DNA of 13,563 nt from Lachnospiraceae bacterium UBA3801. GTDB lineage: Bacteria > Bacillota > Clostridia > Lachnospirales > Lachnospiraceae. Under the pieces are notes generated by a model. It did not search any database. It was not told the origin of the DNA and saw nothing but the letters and a program-made list of their open reading frames with translations. The first letter of the stretch is position 1. Every line of letters begins with the position of its first letter. The position numbers were made by a program, and so were the translations under genes. Of this stretch, positions 1 through 7,702 are shown one piece after another. The DNA lies in assembly GCA_002368685.1 (NCBI GenBank), contig DFEN01000059.1:1-13563 (forward strand). Direction: 5' to 3'.

Positions 1-295
1 GCTCTTTCTCATTATCAGCAGTCTTAAGGAAGAGAGCTGCAATCTGCTCATATCCTTCCTTCTTTGCAACTGATGCAAAGTAAGTATACTTATTTCTAGC
101 CTGTGACTCACCAGCAAATGCAGTCTGCAGATTCTTCTCTGTCTGAGTTCCTGCATATTTGCTTCCACCAGCTGCAGGTGCATCTTCGATAAGCTCAAGA
201 TGTTCCTCTCCCACTCCACAAACTGGGCATACAGGAGTCTCGCCATCTGCCACCTCAAAGATTTCCCCACAAATATTACACTTGTATTTAGCCAT
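1..295 (-). CDS. Reverse rubrerythrin (N-terminal rubredoxin domain), partial
   Basis: Only the first 98 codons are in the window; the 3' part lies beyond the left edge. The protein opens with a compact rubredoxin domain: Cys6-x2-Cys9-Gly and Cys23-x2-Cys26-Gly bind one iron. A ferritin-like helix follows from about residue 50, with the di-iron motif around GESQARNKY (residues 62-70). The fragment ends at NEKE, just where the family normally continues with His. Domain order (rubredoxin first) identifies the reverse rubrerythrin type, known in strict anaerobes as an NAD(P)H-linked peroxide-reducing enzyme in the cytoplasm. The ATG at 293-295 follows a strong GGAGGT site (303-308, read on the minus strand). 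It has its own upstream region after the stop of the GGDEF gene, so it is probably transcribed alone. The family call is firm; its physiological partner cannot be seen. Confidence 0.93.
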   Translation of the reverse strand, partial: MAKYKCNICGEIFEVADGETPVCPVCGVGEEHLELIEDAPAAGGSKYAGTQTEKNLQTAFAGESQARNKYTYFASVAKKEGYEQIAALFLKTADNEKE

Positions 296-341
296 TAAAG
301 TAACCTCCATTTCGTCTTAAAATTTCAACACTGACATTTGT

Positions 342-371
342 AGTATAGCTTAAACCTATCAACTTAGTCTA
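342..371 (-). promoter_or_regulatory. Possible promoter of the rubrerythrin gene
   Basis: On the minus strand a TAGACT (366-371) and a TATACT (342-347) are separated by 18 bases, about 40 bases upstream of the rubrerythrin start. The -10 matches consensus at five of six positions, the -35 at four. I looked for a PerR-type palindrome here and did not see a convincing one. Confidence 0.4.
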
Positions 372-373
372 CA

Positions 374-2308
374 CTAATCATTATTCAGTTTTTGCTTCTT
401 ATGTTCCTTCTTCTCGGCATACATGAGTCTGTCTGCCTTACGTAGATACCTCTCGGATATTTCACTGATAGCAGCCTCCGATTCATCTGGTTTAGCCATA
501 TAACAGCCAATACTTACAGATATATCAAAGGCCTTCTGATCCTCCCTACAGGATTCTTCTAGAAATTCTCTAACCTTAACGATATAAGTATCTCTATCTT
601 CTTCCGTATAATTCTTTGCCAGAACCACAAACTCATCTCCACCGGAACGTACACATATCTCATCGGCTTTCTTTGCCGCCTTGAGAGCTTTACCAATCGT
701 ACATAAGCAATAGTCACCCTCATCATGACCATAGGTATCATTGATCTGTTTCATGTTGTCCATATCTATAAGAAATACCGCAAGATTCGTGTCTGACTCC
801 CTGCACTCCTTATAATAGTTCTCAAAATGAAGCCCATAGCCACGTCTGTTATAAAGCCCTGTTAGCATATCTGTAACATAGAGATTCTGCAAACGTTCAA
901 CTGTATAGTTAAGCTCTTTTCTGATTCTCCAGTTTTCAAGCATGGTACTTATATAGATAAACCAGGACTTAATATTAAACTGAGATAGATTCTCTAGATC
1001 TGGCGACACAATAAAGTAACCTAGGAAATACTGAAGATGATGCACTGGAACAAGGTAGTAAGCATATGGATCATCTAGCATAGCCTGAGGAAGTAACTGT
1101 CCTTTAGGGAGAACCCCTCTTCTGATAGGTCTGCCATTATATACACCACATACCACTTCAAAGGTAGCATCCTCGAAATCTTCCTGTGTAGAATAAACCT
1201 TCTGCTTATCCCAATCATTTATCAGACACAGAACCGCGTCCTTGAAGCCTGTATTGTTACAGCAGTTTGCTTCTATCTCATTGAAGACATCACTGTTATC
1301 TGATGCATTTGATATACTGAGAATCAGATCCGCACTCGATCTAGAAAGCATACCGAGTCTATCTATAACTGTTGCATAGGACTCACGTAGGTCATCCTGC
1401 TGGTATATATGTTTTGGAGTACAACCACAGGATTGACGGCGCTTGATTATTCCAGGTTCCGCTGTCACGGCAGGAACCTTTTCGCCTTCCCATAGTTTCT
1501 TAAGAATCTTGATTCCATCCTTTCCAACCTGTCCAAATGGTTGACACGAAGTTGTGATAGACGGATCATGAAATCTCGACTGAATAACATCGTCATAGCC
1601 TACAACAATAACATCATCTGGAACTATGTATCCTCTTTTATTAAGTTCATCAACCACACCGATAGCAGTATAATCATTTGCACAAACTATGGCGTCTGGG
1701 AAAAGCCTTTCCTGGTTGTTCTCGTAACGCTTCATTATGCTTGTCACAACTTCTTCCGCACAGGAATACCATAGATTTCCAGGGAATATCTGTTCATCCG
1801 TGCAAGGAAGACCATTAGCCTCAAGCGTTTCTTTGAAGCCCTTTATTCTGTCTCTACAGAACGATAGGTCTATTGGTCCACTAACATGAACCAGTTCCTT
1901 ACAACCATGGTCTTTTATCAAGTGTTCAATTAATTCTTTGAGAGAAGGTTGCAGATCATTAATAACGCTATAGGAATGATCACTAACAACTCCAAGTGTC
2001 ACTACCGGACAAGGAGCATCCTTTTTGATATCATTAATGATTTCCAGAAATGTCTCCGGCAAGTAACTATCATAAGTTATAAGGCCATCGAAATTATTTA
2101 GATCTGGCACTCTATAGATAGCAGAGTCACCCACGTCATAATTAGTTAGATGTGTATATTCCACAGTACTGAAATTGTCACTGAAGCTCGCAAAAAACAG
2201 AAGCTTCACGTTATTACGCATAGCTTCCTGAATAGTTCCATATTCCGTTTCCCTTACCATATCGCGGTAAATATCCGCAATAAAAGCAGCCACGATTTTT
2301 CTATCCAT
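374..2308 (-). CDS. LacI-type periplasmic-binding-fold sensor fused to GGDEF diguanylate cyclase
   Basis: The 644-residue protein has no signal peptide, membrane helix or helix-turn-helix, so it should be a soluble cytoplasmic one-component sensor. Residues 3-292 form a LacI/Peripla_BP_3 type sugar-binding fold (IVAAFIADIYRD at the start; DAIVCANDYTAIGV at 205-218; VIVVGYDD at 233-240), ending in a Cys-rich SCGC at 293-296. Residues 310-460 are a poorly recognised, perhaps GAF-like, middle region, followed by a short coiled-coil-like linker (462-478). The C-terminal GGDEF domain (about 476-635) has LTGLYNRRG, the metal-site VFLIDMD and an intact GGDEF at 556-560, so synthesis of cyclic di-GMP is expected. 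The inhibitory I-site position reads KADE (547-550) instead of RxxD. The ATG at 2308 follows a weak GGGG site. The ligand is unknown; a sugar is inferred from the fold. Similar fusions occur in Lachnospiraceae. Confidence 0.9.
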   Translation of the reverse strand: MDRKIVAAFIADIYRDMVRETEYGTIQEAMRNNVKLLFFASFSDNFSTVEYTHLTNYDVGDSAIYRVPDLNNFDGLITYDSYLPETFLEIINDIKKDAPCPVVTLGVVSDHSYSVINDLQPSLKELIEHLIKDHGCKELVHVSGPIDLSFCRDRIKGFKETLEANGLPCTDEQIFPGNLWYSCAEEVVTSIMKRYENNQERLFPDAIVCANDYTAIGVVDELNKRGYIVPDDVIVVGYDDVIQSRFHDPSITTSCQPFGQVGKDGIKILKKLWEGEKVPAVTAEPGIIKRRQSCGCTPKHIYQQDDLRESYATVIDRLGMLSRSSADLILSISNASDNSDVFNEIEANCCNNTGFKDAVLCLINDWDKQKVYSTQEDFEDATFEVVCGVYNGRPIRRGVLPKGQLLPQAMLDDPYAYYLVPVHHLQYFLGYFIVSPDLENLSQFNIKSWFIYISTMLENWRIRKELNYTVERLQNLYVTDMLTGLYNRRGYGLHFENYYKECRESDTNLAVFLIDMDNMKQINDTYGHDEGDYCLCTIGKALKAAKKADEICVRSGGDEFVVLAKNYTEEDRDTYIVKVREFLEESCREDQKAFDISVSIGCYMAKPDESEAAISEISERYLRKADRLMYAEKKEHKKQKLNND

Positions 2309-2344
2309 GCGAACCCCACATTTATGACATTTTCTCTAGGAGTT

Positions 2345-2353
2345 ATTATACCA
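2345..2353 (-). promoter_or_regulatory. Extended -10 promoter of the GGDEF sensor gene
   Basis: The minus strand reads TGGTATAAT: a perfect TATAAT preceded by the TGn extension. No good -35 hexamer lies 16-18 bases upstream, which fits an extended -10 promoter. Transcription would begin near 2338, giving a leader of about 30 bases. Confidence 0.6.
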
Positions 2354-2383
2354 CTCACAAAGTCAAAATAGTAGTAAAATCAA

Positions 2384-2412
2384 TTGTTTTACCCACGAAA
2401 AAGTGTTAAAAT
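2384..2412 (+). promoter_or_regulatory. Possible azlC operon promoter
   Basis: TTGTTT (2384-2389) and TAAAAT (2407-2412) are 17 bases apart, and the -10 carries a TGT extension (2404-2406). Transcription would start around 2419, only a few bases before the azlC ATG at 2423. That would give a nearly leaderless message, so either this is unusual or the true promoter lies further upstream. Confidence 0.4.
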
Positions 2413-2422
2413 CGAGAACGTT

Positions 2423-3166
2423 ATGAATAATACACTACTTAATTATAAGAGAGGACTTCTGGCTGGAATTCCTATAGCACTAGGATATTTGTCAGTCTCC
2501 TTCACTTTCGGAATACTTGCAATTAAATATGGACTCACCGTTTGGGAAGCCACTCTCATCTCCGCCACTACTCTTACATCTGCCGGACAGTTTGCCGGAA
2601 TACAGACTATGACGATGCCCGGGTTATGGCTGGATATGCTTATATCCCAATTAACAATAAATGTCAGATACTCCTTCATGTCTATAGCGCTTTCGCAGAA
2701 GCTAGACAAGAAGTTCAGTGGTATATGGCGCTATATCTTAGGCTTCTCTATCACAGATGAAATCTTCGGTGTAGCTATCACAGAGGAAACTATAACCAGA
2801 TCCTATTGGTTCGGTTTATCTACGCTTCCTTGGTTTGGATGGACTATTGGAACCCTTCTCGGCTCTATCATGGGAAATGTCCTACCAAAGAGCATCCTGA
2901 GTGCACTGGGGCTCGCCCTCTATGGAATGTTTGTAGCTATCGTTGTACCGGTGGCTCGTAAGGAAAGATCAACGCTGCTTACAGTTATACTTGCCGCTAT
3001 ACTATCAACTGCATTTACATATCTACCTGAACTGAAAAATGTATCCGTAGGTATAGCTATCAGCATTTGCGCGGTAGTCAGTGCATGTATTATAGCGATT
3101 ATATATCCTATATCTGATGAAAAACCAGGAGATGAGGAATCACTTCCAGAAGGAGGTGTATCCTGA
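2423..3166 (+). CDS. azlC: AzlC-family branched-chain amino acid exporter, large subunit
   Basis: A 247-residue multi-pass inner membrane protein. It matches the AzlC family in its opening (GLLAGIPIALGYLSVSFTFG, residues 11-30), the TLTSAGQFAG segment (50-59), NVRYSF (80-85) and a TDE at 111-113. Together with AzlD it forms a two-component carrier that, in studied members, exports branched-chain amino acids or toxic analogues. I chose the ATG at 2423 over an in-frame TTG at 2384 because family homology begins at about residue 10 and the TTG falls inside a promoter-like sequence. The site before this ATG is weak (only GAG at 2414-2416). The end of the gene holds the AGGAGGTG ribosome site of azlD, and the two overlap by one base (TGATG), so they are translationally coupled. 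The actual substrate here is not shown by the sequence. Confidence 0.92.
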   Translation: MNNTLLNYKRGLLAGIPIALGYLSVSFTFGILAIKYGLTVWEATLISATTLTSAGQFAGIQTMTMPGLWLDMLISQLTINVRYSFMSIALSQKLDKKFSGIWRYILGFSITDEIFGVAITEETITRSYWFGLSTLPWFGWTIGTLLGSIMGNVLPKSILSALGLALYGMFVAIVVPVARKERSTLLTVILAAILSTAFTYLPELKNVSVGIAISICAVVSACIIAIIYPISDEKPGDEESLPEGGVS

Positions 3167-3480
3167 TGCATAAGACTTACTTTATATATCTAGCTATTAT
3201 GGTCATATCAACCTATCTGATCCGTGTTGTACCATTTGTTTTGATAAAGCACCAGATAGAGAATAGGTTCATCCGTTCTTTCCTGCATTACATACCTTAT
3301 GCAGTACTTACGGCAATGACAATACCTGCAATCTTTACAGCGACAGCCAGCATAATCTCTGCTATAATAGGCTTTGTTACAGCAGTGCTACTCGCGCTGA
3401 AGGGCAAGAGTCTCACGACAGTTGCTCTCGTTTCGTGCATTGCAGTCTATATATCTGAGCTGATCATCAGCTTGATCTAA
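3166..3480 (+). CDS. azlD: AzlD-family branched-chain amino acid exporter, small subunit
   Basis: A 104-residue hydrophobic protein of about four membrane segments, the usual length for AzlD. Typical features are an N-terminal helix followed by TYLIRVVPFVLI (residues 16-27) and HYIPYAVLTAMTIPAIF (40-56). It is the small partner of AzlC, required for export in characterised systems. Its ATG shares a base with the azlC stop and is preceded by AGGAGGTG at 3151-3158, so equal production of both subunits is expected. Confidence 0.92.
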   Translation: MHKTYFIYLAIMVISTYLIRVVPFVLIKHQIENRFIRSFLHYIPYAVLTAMTIPAIFTATASIISAIIGFVTAVLLALKGKSLTTVALVSCIAVYISELIISLI

Positions 3481-3514
3481 GACCTTCAGTTCTAGAAATG
3501 GTTAGGGTTACTAA

Positions 3515-4297
3515 ATGAATAAACTATTAATACTATTATTCCTCTTCTCAACAGGAAGTGTGACCGGTTGGGTTATCGAGCTCTTCTTCAGAAGGTACCT
3601 CGATCCCGTTGAACGAAAGAAGAAAAAATGGGTTAATCCCGGTTTCTTCGTAGGACCATATCTACCTATATATGGTTCGGGGCTGATTGTCCTTTACGGA
3701 CTCGGTCATATCAAACTCCCATCCCTTGGTGTTACTCATCCTGTACTAGAGAAGCTCATTATATTTATCATAATGGCAGCTTGTATGACTCTTCTGGAGT
3801 TCATCACAGGAATGATATTCATAAATCATCTGCATCTGCAGTTATGGGATTATTCGAGTTATTGGGGAAATATCAAAGGCGTTATATGTCCGCTTTTCTC
3901 ACTATTCTGGTATGCACTGGCAGCATTTTACTACCTTGTACTTCATCCAATAGTTGAGAACGCGTTGGACTGGTTATCAAGAAACCTTGTCTTTTCATTC
4001 TTTATCGGTTTCTTCTATGGAATCTTCCTACTGGATATAGTTTACTCCTTCCAGCTCATGGTTAAGATAAAGAAGCTAGCGGATGAATATGATGTAGTCG
4101 TAAAGTACAATGCTTATAAGAGTAAGCTAATAGATATCAGAGAGGAAGCAAAGGAGCGAAGCTATTTCTTCTTCTCCTCAAGACTTAGCTCAATATCTCC
4201 TAGAGAAGTATTCGACCGATATAGAGAGAATTTCTCAATGAAAAAAATAATGATGACACCTATCAAGAGGGTGGCAGAGAAAGTAAAAAAGGATTAG
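3515..4297 (+). CDS. CmpB-family membrane protein (putative ABC-transporter type IV, PF06541)
   Basis: A 260-residue membrane protein. Family-type motifs are GWVIELFFRRY (residues 18-28), NPGFFVGPYLPIYGSG (41-56), LLEFITG (93-99) and LWDYSSYWGNIKGVICPLFSLFWY (110-133). These match the CmpB / 'putative ABC-transporter type IV' family common in Clostridia, although no ATPase is encoded nearby and the function is not established. The N-terminal half carries about five helices; the last 80 residues are a charged cytoplasmic tail. It starts 34 bases after azlD with only a weak AGGG site and no clear separate promoter, so it is probably the third gene of that operon. Its final codons (KKD and stop) lie inside the terminator hairpin. 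Confidence 0.82.
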   Translation: MNKLLILLFLFSTGSVTGWVIELFFRRYLDPVERKKKKWVNPGFFVGPYLPIYGSGLIVLYGLGHIKLPSLGVTHPVLEKLIIFIIMAACMTLLEFITGMIFINHLHLQLWDYSSYWGNIKGVICPLFSLFWYALAAFYYLVLHPIVENALDWLSRNLVFSFFIGFFYGIFLLDIVYSFQLMVKIKKLADEYDVVVKYNAYKSKLIDIREEAKERSYFFFSSRLSSISPREVFDRYRENFSMKKIMMTPIKRVAEKVKKD

Positions 4298-4322
4298 GCT
4301 TATCAGTAGCCTAATCCTTTTT
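4286..4322. terminator. Bidirectional intrinsic terminator
   Basis: A perfect inverted repeat: arms 4286-4300 and 4308-4322 (core GGATTAGGCT / AGCCTAATCC) with a seven-base loop TATCAGT. An A tract on the left and a T tract on the right give a U run on either strand. It ends the plus-strand azlC-azlD-CmpB unit and the minus-strand asparaginase-GH3-acyltransferase unit, and contains both stop codons. Confidence 0.95.
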
Positions 4323-5390
4323 AGCTTTAAACGGTTCGCCAAGCGCTGGCGGGAACAACCTTTTAATTATAACTGCGCATATAAGTGAAAATGCTATACT
4401 GACGGCACTCGCCAAAAGGCATATAAGTGTTTCGATAGCAGCATTACTACTCTTCATAAGGAGCGAAACCGGTCCCATCTTGATCTGAAATATCAAAAGA
4501 ATAATCTTATGGAACACAAGTATACCCATTGTATTAACTCCGATAAATTCTAGGAACTTACTCTTCCCTATAAGGTATGAAACATATATCACAAATACAG
4601 AGATACCCACTCCTGAAAGTATATATAGATAGAGTCTACCATACTTATATTCAACACTCGAGATGAGGTCATTTCTATATGCACTCAAAACTCCGAAAAA
4701 GAGGAGAACGAATACTACAGATAGTTTAAAGAGTTTCTTCTCATCAAATAATTCAAACTTCTTGAACAGCCATCCTGCATAGAAGAAGATTCCTATCGTA
4801 AGCGCTGAGTTCAGTCCAAAAGGCAGAATAACTGGCATCAGATAAGTACATACAAAGGATACCGCCAGCATTATCACTCCTAGAACAGGTATCAGCTTTT
4901 CTTTACTGGATAACTTGATTACGAAGTAATATATGAATTGCGTACTGAAGAGCGCCGGAAGAAACCAAAGTGGACTATTCTGTCTCAGACCATCCCCTAT
5001 TCCATTTCCAATCAGAAGACGAAGCAGTTGAAGCTTAAGATCAAAATGCTTTCCATCCCCTGCCGCAGAACTCATACTATCTCCAAATATTAAGAGGGGG
5101 ATCAGAAAAACCGCTCCCCACAGAAAATATGGAAATACAATTCTGAGCAGTCTCTTCTTCAGAAATGTCAGGAAATCATCCTTTGCATTAAACGTGTAGC
5201 CAGATAAAATAAAGAATAAAACGACATGAAAGCTGAAAATAAACTTGTATAATTTAGAGGTATGCTCTGAGTAGCCCAGAGCATGCCCCACAACTATTAG
5301 GATAATGGCAAAAGCCTTCGCTATATCCAGATATTCAATTCTTGATTTTTCTTCTGCCACAGTTTTTGCCTCTCTAGTTTTAGTCTTCAT
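4311..5390 (-). CDS. Acyltransferase-3 family membrane protein (O-acyltransferase)
   Basis: A 359-residue integral membrane protein with about ten helices. The N-terminal signature EYLDIAKAFAIILIVVGHALGY (residues 19-40) holds the conserved His36; FSFHVVLFFILSGY (52-65), LLRIVFPYFLWG (81-92) and SPLWFLPALF (139-148) are also typical of acyltransferase 3. Members move acetyl or other acyl groups from the cytoplasm onto sugars of exopolysaccharide, peptidoglycan or other glycans. The gene overlaps the 3' end of the GH3 gene by 11 bases (ATGGATGAAGACTAA region), so it is co-transcribed and probably translationally coupled; its own ribosome site is weak (AGAAG). The acceptor is unknown; its location beside a glycosidase points to a sugar. 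Its stop codon lies in the shared terminator. Confidence 0.88.
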   Translation of the reverse strand: MKTKTREAKTVAEEKSRIEYLDIAKAFAIILIVVGHALGYSEHTSKLYKFIFSFHVVLFFILSGYTFNAKDDFLTFLKKRLLRIVFPYFLWGAVFLIPLLIFGDSMSSAAGDGKHFDLKLQLLRLLIGNGIGDGLRQNSPLWFLPALFSTQFIYYFVIKLSSKEKLIPVLGVIMLAVSFVCTYLMPVILPFGLNSALTIGIFFYAGWLFKKFELFDEKKLFKLSVVFVLLFFGVLSAYRNDLISSVEYKYGRLYLYILSGVGISVFVIYVSYLIGKSKFLEFIGVNTMGILVFHKIILLIFQIKMGPVSLLMKSSNAAIETLICLLASAVSIAFSLICAVIIKRLFPPALGEPFKAKKD

Positions 5391-7659
5391 CCATTATTCT
5401 TCTATATTCTGCCAGAATCTCTGCTAACTTATCATTATCTAGCTCACCGAAGGATCTAAAGGTTCTAAGCGGCATATATTCCAGCATAGCCTTCGTCATC
5501 TCATCCAGTTCATCTTCCTTTGAAGAGAACTGTGTTGCAGAACGTGCAAACATTTCCTTTGTAAATGCTCTTGTCTTCTTGTAAGCTAGAAGCTCTCCCA
5601 ACTGAACATCCTCATCTATAATAGGTGGAAGCTGGAAGCTACCAGATATCTCTATTTCTTCAGACAGCTGAATATCTCTTGAAGACTTACCTACTTCAAC
5701 CACATACTTACCGTCCGCTGCATACCAGTCAGACAGTTCTACGCTGTACCAAGCAAAGCTTCTCTTATCGAGTTCAAATGTCACCGTCTTCGTTTCACCC
5801 GGAGCAAGCTCAACCTTTTCAAAGCCCTTCAGCTCATGTATAGGTCTATTGGTAACTCCAGTTTTATCTGATATGTACAGCTGGACTATTTCCTTACCTG
5901 TTCTATCTCCGACATTTTTAACATCAACGGAAACAGTTGCTCCACTATTTATTCCGATTATATCCCAGTCACTTGCATCCACGCCCTCGTAAGGTTTAAT
6001 CACGAGATTACTATATTCGAACTCCGTATATGAAAGACCATGACCAAATGGGAAGAGGACATCCATCTTCTTGGTATCATAATATCTATAGCCTACGAAA
6101 ACTCCCTCTGCATAGTTAACCTTATGGCGAGCAACAGGGAAGTTGAGGTAGCTTGGATTATCCTCAAGCTTAATCGGAAATGTCTCTGCCAGCTTTCCTG
6201 ATGGATTAACCTTTCCGTAGAGAATATTCATAACAGCTTCTCCTACACCCTCTCCACCTAGGTAGGCTTCAACCACTGACGACACTCCTTCGATCCATGG
6301 CATTTCTACTGGAGAACCATTATGAAGAACAACGATTACTGGCTTACCTAATTCAAGCAGTCTATCGATTAGAATATTCTGAGATTTAGGGAGTCTCATA
6401 TGAGTTCTATCATACGCCTCAGACTCGAATACATCTGGAAGACCTGCGAAAACTACTATCTTGTCCGCATCCTTCGCTACAGCTACAGCCTCTGCAAAGG
6501 CTTTCTCGTCTGACTCATCTTTATCATATGGGAAGCCCATGGCGTAAGTAATCTTGTCGGAATACTTTTCCTTTATAGAAAGAGCAGATACTACGTTATG
6601 AGCATTGATGTGACTACTACCACCGCCCTGAAAACGAGGCGTCTCTGCAAAGCCTCCTATTAGGACTATTTTTTCATCAGAACTTAGAGGAAGCGCTTTC
6701 TCGTTCTTTAAAAGAACTATGCATTCTTCTTCTGCTCTAACTGCCTTTTCATGATCTATATCTCTATCAAAAACTTCTTCCTGTCTATTCTCTACGAATT
6801 TCTCTATCCATTTGAGGATATTCTTAACTGCCTCGTCGAGATCCTCCTGACTAAGGTCGCCATTATTTACAGCATCAATTATCTGCTTATCGTTTACTCC
6901 TCGGCTTCCTGGCATTTCCAGATCCATACCAGCAGCTATTCCTTTAACTCTGTTTGAAACAGCACCCCAGTCTGACATTACTACTCCATCGAAGCCCCAC
7001 TCATCACGAAGGACATCCTTTAAGAGCCATTTATTCTCTGAGGAATATTCACCATTTATACGGTTATAGGACGCCATTATAGTCCAAGGCTTAGCCTTCT
7101 TTACTGCCGTCTCAAAAGCCGAGAGATATATCTCACGAAGAGTTCTCTCATCCACTATACTATCTGCGTACATTCTTTCTGTCTCTTGAGAATTTGTAGC
7201 GAAATGCTTCAGAGACGTTCCTACATTCTTAGACTGAACACCATTTATATACGCAGCAGAAAGCTCTCCTGCAACAAATGGATCCTCTGACACATACTCA
7301 AAATTTCTACCACAAAGTGGTGAACGCTTGATATTAATAGCAGGGCCAAGAATAGTTGATACATCTACCGCCTGGCATTCCTTTCCCAGATCAACTCCCA
7401 TTTGGTACATCAGTTCCCTATCAAAGGAAGCAGCCGTTGCACAAGCTGTCGGAAAACATACTGCATCTATTGAATCATTAATGGCTGTTTCATTGTTCTG
7501 ATTATTTTCCTGTTTTCTAAGTCCGTGAGGACCATCGCTCATGAAGATAGAAGGAATACCAACTCTATCTATTGCGTCCGTAGTCCACATATCATGTCCT
7601 GATACAAGAAGCGCCTTCTCCTCAAGTGTCATCTCACTAATTATCTTCTGTATATCCAT
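5380..7659 (-). CDS. Glycoside hydrolase family 3 beta-glucosidase (cytoplasmic)
   Basis: From the ATG at 7659 the protein has 759 residues with the (alpha/beta)8, alpha/beta sandwich and fibronectin-III-like order of GH3. Substrate-binding Asp is in MSDGPHGLRKQ (residues 40-50) and KHFATNSQETER (151-162). The nucleophile is Asp230 in VMSDWGAV. The likely acid/base is Glu414 in FESEAYDR, as in the KmBglI/Bgl3B type. YLGGEGVGEAVMNILYG (466-482) and FPFGHGLSYTEFEY (536-549) are also family motifs; the Fn3-like domain is about 575-655. It lacks a signal peptide, so it should hydrolyse imported beta-glucosides or related oligosaccharides. The exact sugar (glucose, xylose, other) cannot be read from the sequence. 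An in-frame ATG at 7719 would overlap the upstream gene; I chose 7659 because GGAGGT lies just before it. Confidence 0.94.
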   Translation of the reverse strand: MDIQKIISEMTLEEKALLVSGHDMWTTDAIDRVGIPSIFMSDGPHGLRKQENNQNNETAINDSIDAVCFPTACATAASFDRELMYQMGVDLGKECQAVDVSTILGPAINIKRSPLCGRNFEYVSEDPFVAGELSAAYINGVQSKNVGTSLKHFATNSQETERMYADSIVDERTLREIYLSAFETAVKKAKPWTIMASYNRINGEYSSENKWLLKDVLRDEWGFDGVVMSDWGAVSNRVKGIAAGMDLEMPGSRGVNDKQIIDAVNNGDLSQEDLDEAVKNILKWIEKFVENRQEEVFDRDIDHEKAVRAEEECIVLLKNEKALPLSSDEKIVLIGGFAETPRFQGGGSSHINAHNVVSALSIKEKYSDKITYAMGFPYDKDESDEKAFAEAVAVAKDADKIVVFAGLPDVFESEAYDRTHMRLPKSQNILIDRLLELGKPVIVVLHNGSPVEMPWIEGVSSVVEAYLGGEGVGEAVMNILYGKVNPSGKLAETFPIKLEDNPSYLNFPVARHKVNYAEGVFVGYRYYDTKKMDVLFPFGHGLSYTEFEYSNLVIKPYEGVDASDWDIIGINSGATVSVDVKNVGDRTGKEIVQLYISDKTGVTNRPIHELKGFEKVELAPGETKTVTFELDKRSFAWYSVELSDWYAADGKYVVEVGKSSRDIQLSEEIEISGSFQLPPIIDEDVQLGELLAYKKTRAFTKEMFARSATQFSSKEDELDEMTKAMLEYMPLRTFRSFGELDNDKLAEILAEYRRIMDED

Positions 7660-7663
7660 TGTA

Positions 7664-7669
7664 ACCTCC
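7664..7669 (-). promoter_or_regulatory. Ribosome binding site fixing the GH3 start
   Basis: GGAGGT on the minus strand, four bases from the ATG at 7657-7659. No comparable site precedes the alternative in-frame ATG at 7719, so the shorter protein is preferred. Confidence 0.75.
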
Positions 7670-7702
7670 GTGATTTTTGCTATGGATTCTTCCTCCAGAA
7701 TC

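Noticed and set aside
364..377. Small TTAGT/ACTAA hairpin after the GGDEF gene as terminator
   Set aside because: Five A/T-rich pairs without a following T run; it also overlaps the candidate rubrerythrin -35.
2443..2709. Open frames on the opposite strand of azlC and similar overlapping frames elsewhere
   Set aside because: They lack ribosome sites and family similarity and lie entirely within clearly recognised genes.
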